64,000 bases of DNA from an uncultured Victivallales bacterium. GTDB taxonomy: Bacteria > Verrucomicrobiota > Lentisphaeria > Victivallales > UBA1829. Positions 44,474 through 52,564 of this stretch are shown in pieces (position 1 is the first letter of the stretch; each line of letters starts with the position of its first letter). The position numbers and the translations under genes are program-made. The stretch is taken from assembly GCA_934661375.1 (NCBI GenBank), contig CAKUJH010000009.1:1-64000 (forward strand), in the 5' to 3' direction. The notes beneath the pieces were generated by a model. The model was not told the origin of the DNA. It searched no databases and worked only from the letters and a program-made list of their open reading frames with translations.

Positions 44474-46288
44474 TCATTCCTGCGGCGCGTCCAAGCATTG
44501 CCGGAATGCCGTTCCGAAACAGGATGATTGGGAGAGCAGGGCAAGCGCCTGATCCCGTTTCCCGTGTTTCAGCAGACTGACCCCCAGACAGATATTCTTG
44601 GTTTCGGGGGTGCGTCCTGCCAGCTGAGCCAGCAGTTCATCCTGCGGCAGTTCTGTCAGTTCCAGCGGAATGAGTTTCATGGTTTTCTGATTTCTGCCGT
44701 AAACCGTTCCCTTGACCGTTCCGATAATCCGGACTGGCAGTTTTTCCTGATTTTCCGTCAGCCGCAGCTGAACGGTTTCTCCGCATCTTTTTTCCCAGCT
44801 GTTCCGGAAATCCGGTTTGAGCGTGGAAAGTTCATACAGCAGATTGTCCGCTTCCGGGTATAAGGTTCTGCCATGTTTCCCGCGGTACAGCTGCAAAGCC
44901 TGCTGCCAGTCGCCATTCAGAATAAGCGCAGCCGTTTCCACACATAATTCACTGCGCAGATGATATTGTGTCAGCTGGAATCCCCGGATCAGTTCCGCCC
45001 GTTCTGCACTTGTTTCTTTTTTATACGGACCGTTGTATTGACTGTATATACCGATGACTTTGTCGAAATCGCAGTCGGCGGCATATCCAGCGGTCTGTCT
45101 TGCCAGCTTTCTCAGTACTTCCGCAACCGTCAGTTCCGGTGATTGCACAGGCTGTTTTTTCGGAAGAAACAGAATAAATCCGCAGAGCAGAATAAGTATG
45201 AATCCGATGCCGGCTGCCGAAATCCGCAGAAGCTGTTTCCAGTGGAAGCGGAACGGTTTTTCTGCAGGTTGAGCGGTCTGCTGTGAAGTCTGTTTCATGG
45301 TAGAGGGCAGGATCCGGTTTTTCAGACACGCTTCCAGATCCAATGCGAGTTCTGTGATGTTTGCATAACGTTCGTCGCGTTTTTTCTTCAGACAGCGGAG
45401 AATGACGGATTCCATGCCCGGACGCAATCCGGGGTTCAGACGGCGGGGCGGGACCGGTTCGGTTAGAGCGTGCATTCTGCGCAGTTCGTCCGGATCGTCG
45501 GATTCGAACGGCAGTCTGCCGGTGCAGAGCTGATAAAGGGTAACCCCGATGGAATAAATATCGGCGCGGGAGTCGCAGTTCCCCGCATCGGCTGCCTGTT
45601 CCGGCGACATGTATTGCGGCGTGCCGAGTGATGTGAGGTCCGCGGTAACGCTCTGGCTGCCGATCCGGCTGTCCCCGATGATTTTGGAGAGTCCCAGATC
45701 CAGCAGCTTGACTTCCCCGTCCCGGTCGAACATGATGTTTTCCGGCTTGATGTCCCGGTGAACGATGCCGAGTTTTTCCGCTTCCACAAGACCGGAACAG
45801 ATTTCCAGCAGAATCAGTGCGGCATGATCCTGATCCAGTTTGCCTTCCTGTTCCAGCAGATCCTGCGCGCTGCCGCCGGGAATGTATTCCATGACCAGAT
45901 ACACATTGCCCTGGTCATAACCGCAGTCGTAGATCCGGACGATGTTCGGGTGATTGATCCGGGCGCAGATCCGTGCCGCCTGCATGAACCGGCTGCAGGA
46001 TGCCTGATCGGTCATATATTCCATGCGGAGCATTTTGATGGCGACGGGCAATCCCAGGGCGGGATGTGTTCCCAGATAAACTTTGCCCATGCCGCCGAAT
46101 CCGATCAGCCCGGTAACGGGATAAGACCCGATCCGTTCCGGCAGCCGGCGGTCGATTTCCGTATATTCCTCTACCATGGTCTGCCGGTTGATTTCAAAAG
46201 TGAAACCGCAGACGCATTCCGCATTGGAACCGGCGTCCACATGTTCCAGTTCCGTGATTTTCCGGCAGTTCGGACATTGAATCTTCAT
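44474..46288 (-). CDS. Serine/threonine protein kinase with N-terminal zinc ribbon
   Basis: 604 residues. Residues 1-35 are a zinc ribbon (CPNC...CVCG). The kinase domain (~50-315) has GFGGMGKVYLG, VAIKML (ATP Lys), IVHRDIKPENIMF and DLG in place of DFG, with GTPQYMSPEQ. One membrane helix is at ~355-380 (ISAAGIGFILILLCGFILFLP). The C-terminal ~220 residues are probably extracytoplasmic, have no known repeats, and may be the sensor. PASTA domains are absent. PVC bacteria often have several such kinases; the partner phosphatase is not here. It has its own promoter. Confidence 0.9.
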   Translation of the reverse strand: MKIQCPNCRKITELEHVDAGSNAECVCGFTFEINRQTMVEEYTEIDRRLPERIGSYPVTGLIGFGGMGKVYLGTHPALGLPVAIKMLRMEYMTDQASCSRFMQAARICARINHPNIVRIYDCGYDQGNVYLVMEYIPGGSAQDLLEQEGKLDQDHAALILLEICSGLVEAEKLGIVHRDIKPENIMFDRDGEVKLLDLGLSKIIGDSRIGSQSVTADLTSLGTPQYMSPEQAADAGNCDSRADIYSIGVTLYQLCTGRLPFESDDPDELRRMHALTEPVPPRRLNPGLRPGMESVILRCLKKKRDERYANITELALDLEACLKNRILPSTMKQTSQQTAQPAEKPFRFHWKQLLRISAAGIGFILILLCGFILFLPKKQPVQSPELTVAEVLRKLARQTAGYAADCDFDKVIGIYSQYNGPYKKETSAERAELIRGFQLTQYHLRSELCVETAALILNGDWQQALQLYRGKHGRTLYPEADNLLYELSTLKPDFRNSWEKRCGETVQLRLTENQEKLPVRIIGTVKGTVYGRNQKTMKLIPLELTELPQDELLAQLAGRTPETKNICLGVSLLKHGKRDQALALLSQSSCFGTAFRQCLDAPQE

Positions 46289-46320
46289 AGTCGGCTGATC
46301 CTGTTTCCTTATTTCTGTTA

Positions 46321-46349
46321 AATATAAACCATCGTCACCGGAAAGTCAA
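46321..46349 (-). promoter_or_regulatory. Sigma-70 promoter for the Ser/Thr kinase
   Basis: On the minus strand TTGACT (46349-46344), a 17-base spacer and TATATT (46326-46321), about 32 bases before the start codon. Confidence 0.6.
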
Positions 46350-46466
46350 GCGGGAAAATGGTTCAGGAAAGATTCAGTACGCCGGATTCAAACGTATTTT
46401 CTGTTTTTTTCAGAAAAAGAGCTTGCATTTTGCAAAAACCGAGGTAAATTATATTCCCGTAATCAA

Positions 46467-46541
46467 GCCAATGTAGCACAGCGGTAGTGCAGCTCATTCG
46501 TAATGAGCAGGTCATCGGTTCAAATCCGATCATTGGCTCCA
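46467..46541 (+). tRNA. tRNA-Thr (anticodon CGT)
   Basis: Acceptor GCCAATG pairs with CATTGGC. A D-arm GCAC...GTGC, an anticodon stem GCTCA/TGAGC around loop TTCGTAA (anticodon CGT), and a T-arm ATCGG/CCGAT with loop TTCAAAT follow. CCA is encoded at 46539-46541. A T-run follows directly. It is the only gene for ~200 bases on its strand. Confidence 0.93.
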
Positions 46542-46758
46542 TTTTTTTATGTAAAAATTTCCTTTTTGCTTACCCTGAATTTTTTTTCTTTGTTTTTTGT
46601 TATGATGCTTTACCGCAATAACGAAAATCTGCACCCTATTTCAGATTAGGAAAATATAGGGCGGCTTGATGCTTTTTACAGGATTTTTCCGATTGAAGCC
46701 TTGAAACATTCTGTATTATGAATATAATTTCAGACAGAGACAGGCAAAGGAATTGAGC

Positions 46759-46848
46759 ATGACAGGAAAAGCGGAAAAAATAGCCGGAGAATTGCGGGGA
46801 CGCATTGCCGGAATGAAACCGGGAGATAAACTGCCGTCCGATGAAAAC
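46759..46848 (+). pseudogene. Remnant of a GntR-family regulator (N-terminal 30 codons)
   Basis: The frame from ATG 46759 begins MTGKAEKIAGELRGRIAGM and goes on with KPGDKLPSDEN, which is the start of a GntR winged helix (AxxIAxxLRxRIxxGxLxPGxxLPSExE). After the SDEN the match stops: recognition helix and ligand domain are absent, and the frame goes on with unrelated residues. It appears to be a deletion scar of a regulator next to the LacI/pseudopilin/DUF4838 operon. Confidence 0.5.
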
Positions 46849-47314
46849 GGTCCGTATCAACTTGTTCAAACCGGATTCCGCACGGTATTGCCGCCCTATT
46901 CGAAGACTCCAATCGAAGTGCGGAAAATCCTCCAAGGCATTACTATAGCATTTTTCAGCCGTTTTTTCAATTTCATTTTCCGGTACCGTTTTGAAAAATC
47001 CGTAAAAAACGGATCCGGCGCCGGTATTGGCGGGAATTTTTCCGACGGCAGTTTCCGATTCGTCTCCCGGCACAGATTGCAGGCAATGGTTCTCTTGATG
47101 GTCCCGGTATCGCCGGAGACGGGATCCGATGACGGGACACAAAAACCAAAAAGGAATCATGCAAGTTCCTGACGGTTGTAATGCTCCCCGGAAATTGTAC
47201 AGGATTCCCTTCGGCATTTCCGGATCCCGGCGTCGGAAATGCCCGCTCCGCTTTCGAATTTTCCGGCGGAGCGGACTTTATACCGTTCCGGTCTGATTCC
47301 GGTTCAATATAAGA
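46849..47314. other. Non-coding or degraded DNA between GntR remnant and DUF4838 gene
   Basis: About 465 bases. Open frames here on both strands have no recognisable protein pattern. There is an AT-rich section with an inverted CGTTTT/AAAACG type repeat (around 46960-47010). I take it as decayed sequence. Confidence 0.4.
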
Positions 47315-49753
47315 TTATTTGGATTTCTTTGTTTTCTTCGAAACTTTCCCGAGTTCGATCAGACGGATGTCGTCAATATAGATTTTATCGCCGCTGTCAA
47401 ACTTATTCAGATGGATCCGGAGTCGCACACTGTCCGAATTTGCCATGGTGGAAGTCATTACCGCGAAAGACTGCCAGACGCCGCCGGAAAGTTTCAGCGG
47501 CGGCAGATTGCGCCATTGCTGATTTATGCCGCTCTTTTCACTGTACAGCGCAACATTGAGAAATCCTTCGGCACTGGGATTCGGAATAAAAACCTTGAAC
47601 ATGGCCAGATAACTGGTGGATGGTTCGGCTTTGGCAAGAATCCAGAAAAGAGTAGTGTGCCCGTTGATGGAAACCGCAAAAGATTTTTTCCCTTCAGCCT
47701 TATAATCTTCCGAAGAGGAAAGCGTGCCGTAACACCGATGCTGCGGATGAATTTCATAACCGGGTTTCACGCCGTTTTCCGCATTGCCGTCCGGCAGCAG
47801 ATTCCGCTGTGCATCCAGATTGCCCATCACGTTGCAGAACTGCCGGACCATGTCCGATTGTTCCGGATCGGAAGCAAGCTGTTTCAACTTTTTCCCAACT
47901 TCCGGATCGGAGGCGAAAACCGAGGCGGCCAGAATATGCGATTTGACCGCATCATCGAAATTCCTGCCTACCGGGGAGGCTCCCGCCTGGATATAGGCCT
48001 TGCTGAGATAATGTTCTTTCAGACTCTTTTCCCGGATCAGGAAACCACTGATCCGCTCGTATTCCTTCTGGTAAACCTGCGAACGGGAAACCGTTTCCAG
48101 CAATTTCAAGGCCTGCTGCGGAGTATGGATAAATCCCTGATGGTCATAAATCCCGGCGCCGAGCAGACGCAGACGCAGAAAGGTATGACGCCAATGCCGC
48201 ATCATCAGTTCCGCCCGCTGTTTTTCCTGTCCGGTTTCCGCCAGTGCAGCGACCTGCTTCATGGACCGGTCCGCCGCCTGAATATCATCTTCCCGCAGGG
48301 CATAAATACAGGAAACATCATTGAAGGTCATGTAAACCGAATGGGCACTCTTCCACCAGGGCGTTTTCCTGACCGGTCCCGTGAAATAATCATTCCAGAC
48401 CTTGTAATAAGCTTTCAGATGCGGAGCGGCTTTCTTCCCGACGCAGCGGACATACCACTCCTCTTCCAGTTTCTTCAGATCCTGTTTGCTGTTCCACAGC
48501 AGTTTGGCCACCAGATAATGCTTGGGCCCCTCGTGGGCATCGCTGGTATAACATTCTCCGGTATAGGCTTTCCCGTTATGTTCGGACAGATATTTCAGCA
48601 TATCCAGATGATACGGAGCATACAGCCGCGGCATGGGATAGGGATAGCCCCAGGAGTAATCCCACACTCCGAGCATGGAGGCTTTCCGTCCCCATTCCGC
48701 AATGATCTTCTTATGCTTTTTCTGAAGTTTCGGATCGACGCAGGAATTGAAGTCGATCGTCAGATAAACCAATGCATTCGGATGCAGTTTGAAGTTCGGC
48801 GGCAGATAGGTAGGGCCATAGGCAAACACCGAAACGACCAAATTCGGATGTTTTTTGCAGACTTCCTTCAAAACCCGGTTGATGAAGGTAAAATAGGATT
48901 CGGACCGGTTATCACGGCGGTTATTGTCCAGTTTCAGACATTCGGAACATTCGCAGAACCCGTTGTTGTCATTGGATCCCAGACTCAGTCCCGTGGTTTT
49001 CGGATGCCGTTTCAAATAATCCAGCAGATTTTCCACCGCAATCTTCGCAGTATCCGGATTGGAATAGCACGGCTGCCAGAATCTGCGGGGATTCCTGGGA
49101 TCGGGCAAAGCAGTGATTTTCCTGCCGTTCAGCACCGGCATGATCGCTTTCGGCCACGAGTTGTCCTTCCCGTATTTGGAAACCGGGAAGGCGTGAAACA
49201 CCAGGTCATGATCGATCCGGATTCCCGCCCGGCGATTCTGCATCCACCAGATCGTATGAACGCTGTTGGCCCGGCTGACCGGCCAGGAAATATCTTTGAT
49301 TTCAATTTTTTTTGTCGGAACAACCAGATCTTTCAGCGGCGTATAGCTCAGACCGCATTCTTCCGGCAGAATCCATTCCGCTTTGGCAAATTCCCGGATG
49401 ATATGATTGAACGCCCATTGAACCGAAGTATCCGTTCCTTCGATCTTCATGGTCCGGGAATCCGGAAAAACGATCGTAAAATTGTCCGCGGTCAGCAGGG
49501 ACTCGATCTTCCGCAGGGAAAATACAATCCGGTTTCCCGCCGTTTCTTTTTTGACGGTCGGCAGAGATGTCCCGGTAATGGTTTTCAAGGTCCGGTTGAA
49601 ATTCGCAGCCGCTTTGACCACTGCCGGAGATGCGTTTGCCGGAAGCACAATGGTGCATTTCGCCCGGTTTTCCTGTATCAATGCGAACTCTCCCCCGGAA
49701 AGAACAACGGTCAGAATTGCCGCCGACGCAGCCAATATTGATTTGATGAACAT
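47315..49753 (-). CDS. Secreted DUF4838 protein with C-terminal carbohydrate-binding-like domain
   Basis: 812 residues from ATG 49753 (AAAGGG site). A signal peptide covers ~1-22. An N-terminal alpha-glucuronidase-like domain (~25-130: CTIVLPANASPAVVKAAANFNRTLKTITG) leads into the DUF4838 barrel (TTGLSLGSNDNNGFCECSECLKLD, VVSVFAYGPTYLPPNFKLHPN, LGVWDYSWGYPYPMPRLYAP, YLVAKLLWNSKQDL). The last ~160 residues form a jelly-roll CBM-like module ending in DKIYIDDIRLIEL. The family is seen as a glycoside-hydrolase-like group with little biochemistry. It is third in an operon with a pseudopilin and a LacI regulator. Confidence 0.88.
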   Translation of the reverse strand: MFIKSILAASAAILTVVLSGGEFALIQENRAKCTIVLPANASPAVVKAAANFNRTLKTITGTSLPTVKKETAGNRIVFSLRKIESLLTADNFTIVFPDSRTMKIEGTDTSVQWAFNHIIREFAKAEWILPEECGLSYTPLKDLVVPTKKIEIKDISWPVSRANSVHTIWWMQNRRAGIRIDHDLVFHAFPVSKYGKDNSWPKAIMPVLNGRKITALPDPRNPRRFWQPCYSNPDTAKIAVENLLDYLKRHPKTTGLSLGSNDNNGFCECSECLKLDNNRRDNRSESYFTFINRVLKEVCKKHPNLVVSVFAYGPTYLPPNFKLHPNALVYLTIDFNSCVDPKLQKKHKKIIAEWGRKASMLGVWDYSWGYPYPMPRLYAPYHLDMLKYLSEHNGKAYTGECYTSDAHEGPKHYLVAKLLWNSKQDLKKLEEEWYVRCVGKKAAPHLKAYYKVWNDYFTGPVRKTPWWKSAHSVYMTFNDVSCIYALREDDIQAADRSMKQVAALAETGQEKQRAELMMRHWRHTFLRLRLLGAGIYDHQGFIHTPQQALKLLETVSRSQVYQKEYERISGFLIREKSLKEHYLSKAYIQAGASPVGRNFDDAVKSHILAASVFASDPEVGKKLKQLASDPEQSDMVRQFCNVMGNLDAQRNLLPDGNAENGVKPGYEIHPQHRCYGTLSSSEDYKAEGKKSFAVSINGHTTLFWILAKAEPSTSYLAMFKVFIPNPSAEGFLNVALYSEKSGINQQWRNLPPLKLSGGVWQSFAVMTSTMANSDSVRLRIHLNKFDSGDKIYIDDIRLIELGKVSKKTKKSK

Positions 49754-49776
49754 AATCTTATCCCTTTCTGAAAGCT

Positions 49777-50517
49777 TTATCTGTAATTGAATCCGAGGTA
49801 AAACCGGATATTGACGAAAGGTCCGTTTGCCCAGCCGTCTTTCGTCCTGGCGAGCTGCTGCGCGGACCACTGCTGGACATTTCCGGGAAGCATCAGTATA
49901 TTGGCCTGCCGGGAATGAGCCGTTGCCACACCGGACTTATCTGATGCAGCGGGCAGCGTGGCACCGGCATCGGCATAATCCATGCCAATAGAATACCACT
50001 GCCTTTTATATTTATCCTGCCAGCTGTCCGCCAGCAGTCCGATTTTACTCGGAGTTGCCATCAGCTTGTAGATCGGAGAATATCCTTCCCCGTAATCCAC
50101 TCTATATAGTGAGGTTGCAAACTTATTGCCCCAGCTGAACAAACCGTAATAAGCATTCAAATATCCGCTGGCAGTCGGAGATGTCGTGATGGAAGGGCAG
50201 AGCAGATGTGCTCTGCGGTAAGTATCAAAAATATTTCCGCCTTTCATATATCCCAGACTGCAAAGCATCATCGCCCACGAGTCCCGGGAAGATTTATCGC
50301 CGTTCACCGGAACCGAATATTCTTTATTGTCGTCGGCATACGTTATCAGCGGATAGAATAACTGTTTCTGCTGATTGACACATTTGATGGCATAAGCCTT
50401 GTTTCGTGCCGCATTCAGCGCCGGCAGCAGCATTCCAGCCAGAATCGCGATGATGGCAATAACAACCAGAAGCTCAATCAGTGTAAAAGTTTTCAGCGGT
50501 CCGGAACCATGTTTCAT
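49777..50517 (-). CDS. Prepilin-type pseudopilin (Victivallales expansion family)
   Basis: 246 residues from ATG 50517. After a short leader (MKHGSGPLK) comes the type IV prepilin cleavage and methylation motif TFTLIELLVVIAIIAILAGMLLPALNAAR, cut between K and T/F by a prepilin peptidase. The remainder resembles the DUF1559-like pseudopilins found in dozens to hundreds of copies in Lentisphaerota (CVNQQKQLFYPLITYADDNKEY, then a WSIGMDYAD-like part). They probably anchor or display secreted glycan-degrading proteins. An upstream in-frame ATG at 50565 has an equally good ribosome site. Confidence 0.88.
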   Translation of the reverse strand: MKHGSGPLKTFTLIELLVVIAIIAILAGMLLPALNAARNKAYAIKCVNQQKQLFYPLITYADDNKEYSVPVNGDKSSRDSWAMMLCSLGYMKGGNIFDTYRRAHLLCPSITTSPTASGYLNAYYGLFSWGNKFATSLYRVDYGEGYSPIYKLMATPSKIGLLADSWQDKYKRQWYSIGMDYADAGATLPAASDKSGVATAHSRQANILMLPGNVQQWSAQQLARTKDGWANGPFVNIRFYLGFNYR

Positions 50518-50586
50518 GGTGTCTTTCCCTTCTTCCGAGTTTTGAAATTTCGTGTACGGCAGCATGGTGTTTTCCTTTCTTTCTCT

Positions 50587-51627
50587 TTAATGATTTTTTT
50601 TTATAATGGAATTTTTATCCGTGCTTTCACGGGGAACAAACTTCATTCTGCAAATGATCCGGACCGGATCGGTATTTCCGGAAATTTTGTCCATCAGAAT
50701 CTTCAAAACGGCATCCGCCAGTTCTTTTCTGTCGTAAAAGAGCGAGGAAAGCGTGACGGGAAGACATTCCCCGATCAGGCGGTTGTCAAACCCGATCAAA
50801 CCGAAATCCCGGGGAATGCGAATCCCCGATGCCAGCAGTTCTTTCATCAGAATCGCGGCCAGATTGTCGTTCTGCGCAATGACCGAATCAATTTTGCCGG
50901 GAAGGATTTTTTCCCGGATCAGCTTGCGGCATGCCTTTGCCAGACGCGCAATATCCGTATCCGGCGAGTTCAAAAAGAAAATTTTCCCCTCCGGACAGGC
51001 CTGCTTAAAACCATCACAGCGTTTTTTGCTGTTCAGAGCCAATTTCGACACATCGCCTTCCCCCCATAGCAGCAGAGCGGGATTCCGGTAACCGCCGGCA
51101 GTCAGATGATCCACAGCCATTTTCATGCCGCCGGCCATATCCACATCCACCGAGGAAGCGTCCGGTTCGAGCGTGCTCCGCACAAAAACGATTTTGGGAT
51201 CGTCCTTGAGCTGACGGTCCAGCTGACAGTTCAGCTGGGGATAATCGTGGGAAAAGGAGATGATGCCGTCCACGCCGTTCTGTTTCAGGGAATGATAGGC
51301 TTGAAGCAGTTTTTCGGGATTGTCGTGTGCCTGCGCGGAAAGAATGCGGTATCCGAGTTCATCGGCACCCCGTTCGATTTCGACGAGTGTTCCATAGGCG
51401 GGTTCGGGTGCACGGGAATCGATCAGAACGCCGATGATTTTGCTGGCGGTGCCGCGCAGAATGCGGGCACTGACATTGGGGACATACCCCAGACGCCGGG
51501 CCGCATCAAGGATTTTTTTCCTTGTCGCCTCCGACGCACGGGCGTATTTCTTGTTGCCGAGGACAGCCGAAGCCAGCTGGAACGAAACCTTCGCCTCCGA
51601 TGCCACATCCCGAATTGTCGCAGCCAT
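50587..51627 (-). CDS. LacI-family transcriptional regulator
   Basis: 346 residues. The N-terminal HTH is ATIRDVASEAKVSFQLASAVLGNKKYARASEATRKKILDAARRLGYVPN (residues 3-52) with a hinge helix SARILRG. The periplasmic-binding-like effector domain follows (KIIGVLIDS, GIISFSH, AVDHLTAGGYRNPALL, QNDNLAAILMKELLASGIRIPRDFGLIGFDN). It probably controls its own promoter and the downstream pseudopilin and DUF4838 genes in response to a sugar. The palindrome TAGAACGTTCTA lies on its start of transcription. SFQLASAV in the recognition helix is less common than SxxTVSRAL. Confidence 0.92.
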   Translation of the reverse strand: MAATIRDVASEAKVSFQLASAVLGNKKYARASEATRKKILDAARRLGYVPNVSARILRGTASKIIGVLIDSRAPEPAYGTLVEIERGADELGYRILSAQAHDNPEKLLQAYHSLKQNGVDGIISFSHDYPQLNCQLDRQLKDDPKIVFVRSTLEPDASSVDVDMAGGMKMAVDHLTAGGYRNPALLLWGEGDVSKLALNSKKRCDGFKQACPEGKIFFLNSPDTDIARLAKACRKLIREKILPGKIDSVIAQNDNLAAILMKELLASGIRIPRDFGLIGFDNRLIGECLPVTLSSLFYDRKELADAVLKILMDKISGNTDPVRIICRMKFVPRESTDKNSIIKKNH

Positions 51628-51652
51628 ATTTTCTCCAATTCATTTAATTTAA

Positions 51653-51664
51653 TAGAACGTTCTA
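51653..51664. promoter_or_regulatory. LacI-type operator TAGAACGTTCTA
   Basis: A perfect 12-bp palindrome with a central CG, which is the normal form of a LacI-family site. It sits 6 bases past the -10 element, on the expected start of transcription of the lacI-like gene, so the protein would repress its own operon. Confidence 0.7.
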
Positions 51665-51670
51665 GCAGAT

Positions 51671-51698
51671 AATATAAGCAGCTTTTTGAAAATGTCAA
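51671..51698 (-). promoter_or_regulatory. Sigma-70 promoter of the LacI/pseudopilin/DUF4838 operon
   Basis: On the minus strand TTGACA (51698-51693), a 16-base spacer and TATATT (51676-51671). Confidence 0.7.
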
Positions 51699-51927
51699 CC
51701 CCTTCGGAAGAAAAAATATAAATTTATTTCGAAGATAGGTATCGCGTCAGTGGAATTGGATAGTCTAAAACCGGTACTCGAAGCAGAAACTCTTCCGCAT
51801 CCCTCCATTTTATCCGTACGAATCCGTATTTGAATTCGGCCCATAGTGAGGGAACTGCGTTTTCCGCGAACTTATCTTACGGATGCTTACGGACGGATAC
51901 GGAGTGCTGCGGAAATCAATACGACAT
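51699..51927. other. Non-coding space with short ATCCGTA/TACGGAT repeats
   Basis: No gene seen. Between 51808 and 51902 the 7-mers ATCCGTA and TACGGAT or close forms occur several times in both orientations (51812-51830 and 51880-51902). They might form a long imperfect hairpin. Confidence 0.35.
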
Positions 51928-51953
51928 AAAAAATCCGGCAGACCTGCCGGATT
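51928..51953 (-). terminator. Rho-independent terminator of tRNA-Val
   Basis: A 10-bp perfect stem AATCCGGCAG/CTGCCGGATT (51932-51953) followed on the minus strand by six T. It lies 10 bases after the tRNA end. Confidence 0.85.
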
Positions 51954-51962
51954 CTCGAAAAC

Positions 51963-52039
51963 TGGTGGTCGCAGGAAGACTCGAACTCTCGACCTCATCC
52001 GTGTGAAGGATGCGTTCTAACCAACTGAACTAAGCGACC
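51963..52039 (-). tRNA. tRNA-Val (anticodon CAC)
   Basis: 77 bases including CCA. Acceptor GGTCGC pairs with GCGACC; the 7-66 pair is T-T. The D-stem GTTC/GAAC is perfect, and the anticodon stem CATCC/GGATG encloses TTCACAC (anticodon CAC). The T-arm GAGAG/CTTCC around TTCGAGT has one A-C mismatch and one G-T pair. A promoter and a terminator flank it, so it is probably working. Confidence 0.88.
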
Positions 52040-52060
52040 ATTTCAATAGCTGTATACAGT

Positions 52061-52089
52061 AATGTACCACCGTTTCCTTGCTTTGTCAA
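52061..52089 (-). promoter_or_regulatory. Sigma-70 promoter of tRNA-Val
   Basis: On the minus strand TTGACA (52089-52084), a 17-base spacer and TACATT (52066-52061). The palindrome CTGTATACAG (52050-52059) falls on the start of transcription. Confidence 0.65.
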
Positions 52090-52287
52090 TCGGAGAAACT
52101 GTTTTTTTGGCAAAAAAGGTTCCGTCCATCCCCGGAAACAATACAGCGGAAGCCGGAAATTCGGATTTTTCCTGTCGATTTCGATGAATTGCAAAAGGGA
52201 AATGCACATTTTGAAAATTTGAACGGACCCGAAATTCGCTTCATCCTGCCGCCGTCTGGCTTCTTTTTGATTTTTCGGATTTCGGAA

Positions 52288-52316
52288 TTATATTATATTT
52301 GGAATCGGGATACAAT
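52288..52316 (+). promoter_or_regulatory. Promoter ahead of the gene-fusion remnant and Gfo/Idh gene
   Basis: TTATAT (52288-52293), a 17-base spacer and TACAAT (52311-52316). It reads into the FAD/Gfo remnant and then the intact Gfo/Idh gene. Confidence 0.4.
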
Positions 52317-52376
52317 CAATTCAGGAGCCGGTATTCCATCCGGAAGCAGAAAACAATACTATGAAAGAAGTTGAAA

Positions 52377-52546
52377 ATGCAGAACGTCAAAAACAGTTTT
52401 GATTTTGTGGTCGTCGGCGGCGGGTTGGCCGGAATCTGCGCGGCGGTAATCCGCTGCCAATGACAACAGCCGACACGATTGCGCTTACGCGAGCCTGTCT
52501 GCTGGCGCGGGAATCCGCAGACTTGGGTAAAACTCTTTTCTTTTAA
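52377..52546 (+). pseudogene. Deletion scar: start of an FAD oxidoreductase joined to the end of a Gfo/Idh gene
   Basis: From ATG 52377 the frame reads MQNVKNSFDFVVVGGGLAGI, the first strand and GxGxxG of a FAD-dependent oxidoreductase, and stops at 52461. In a second frame, 52448-52546 reads NPLPMTTADTIALTRACL then LARESADLGKTLFF and stop, which looks like the last helix of a Gfo/Idh/MocA oxidoreductase (P-M/V-T-x-x-D-x-x-x-x-x-x-x-x-L-x-x-A-R-E-S-A). So two gene ends are joined with everything between them lost. Confidence 0.55.
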
Positions 52547-52564
52547 TTATAAGGAACAGCAAGA

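Noticed and set aside
46636..47217. 193-codon minus-strand frame in the gap before the DUF4838 gene
   Set aside because: No recognisable pattern, no ribosome site, and overlap with the GntR remnant on the other strand.
51812..51902. Possible CRISPR-like repeat array
   Set aside because: The repeated unit is only 7 bases, in both orientations, with uneven spacing and no cas genes nearby.
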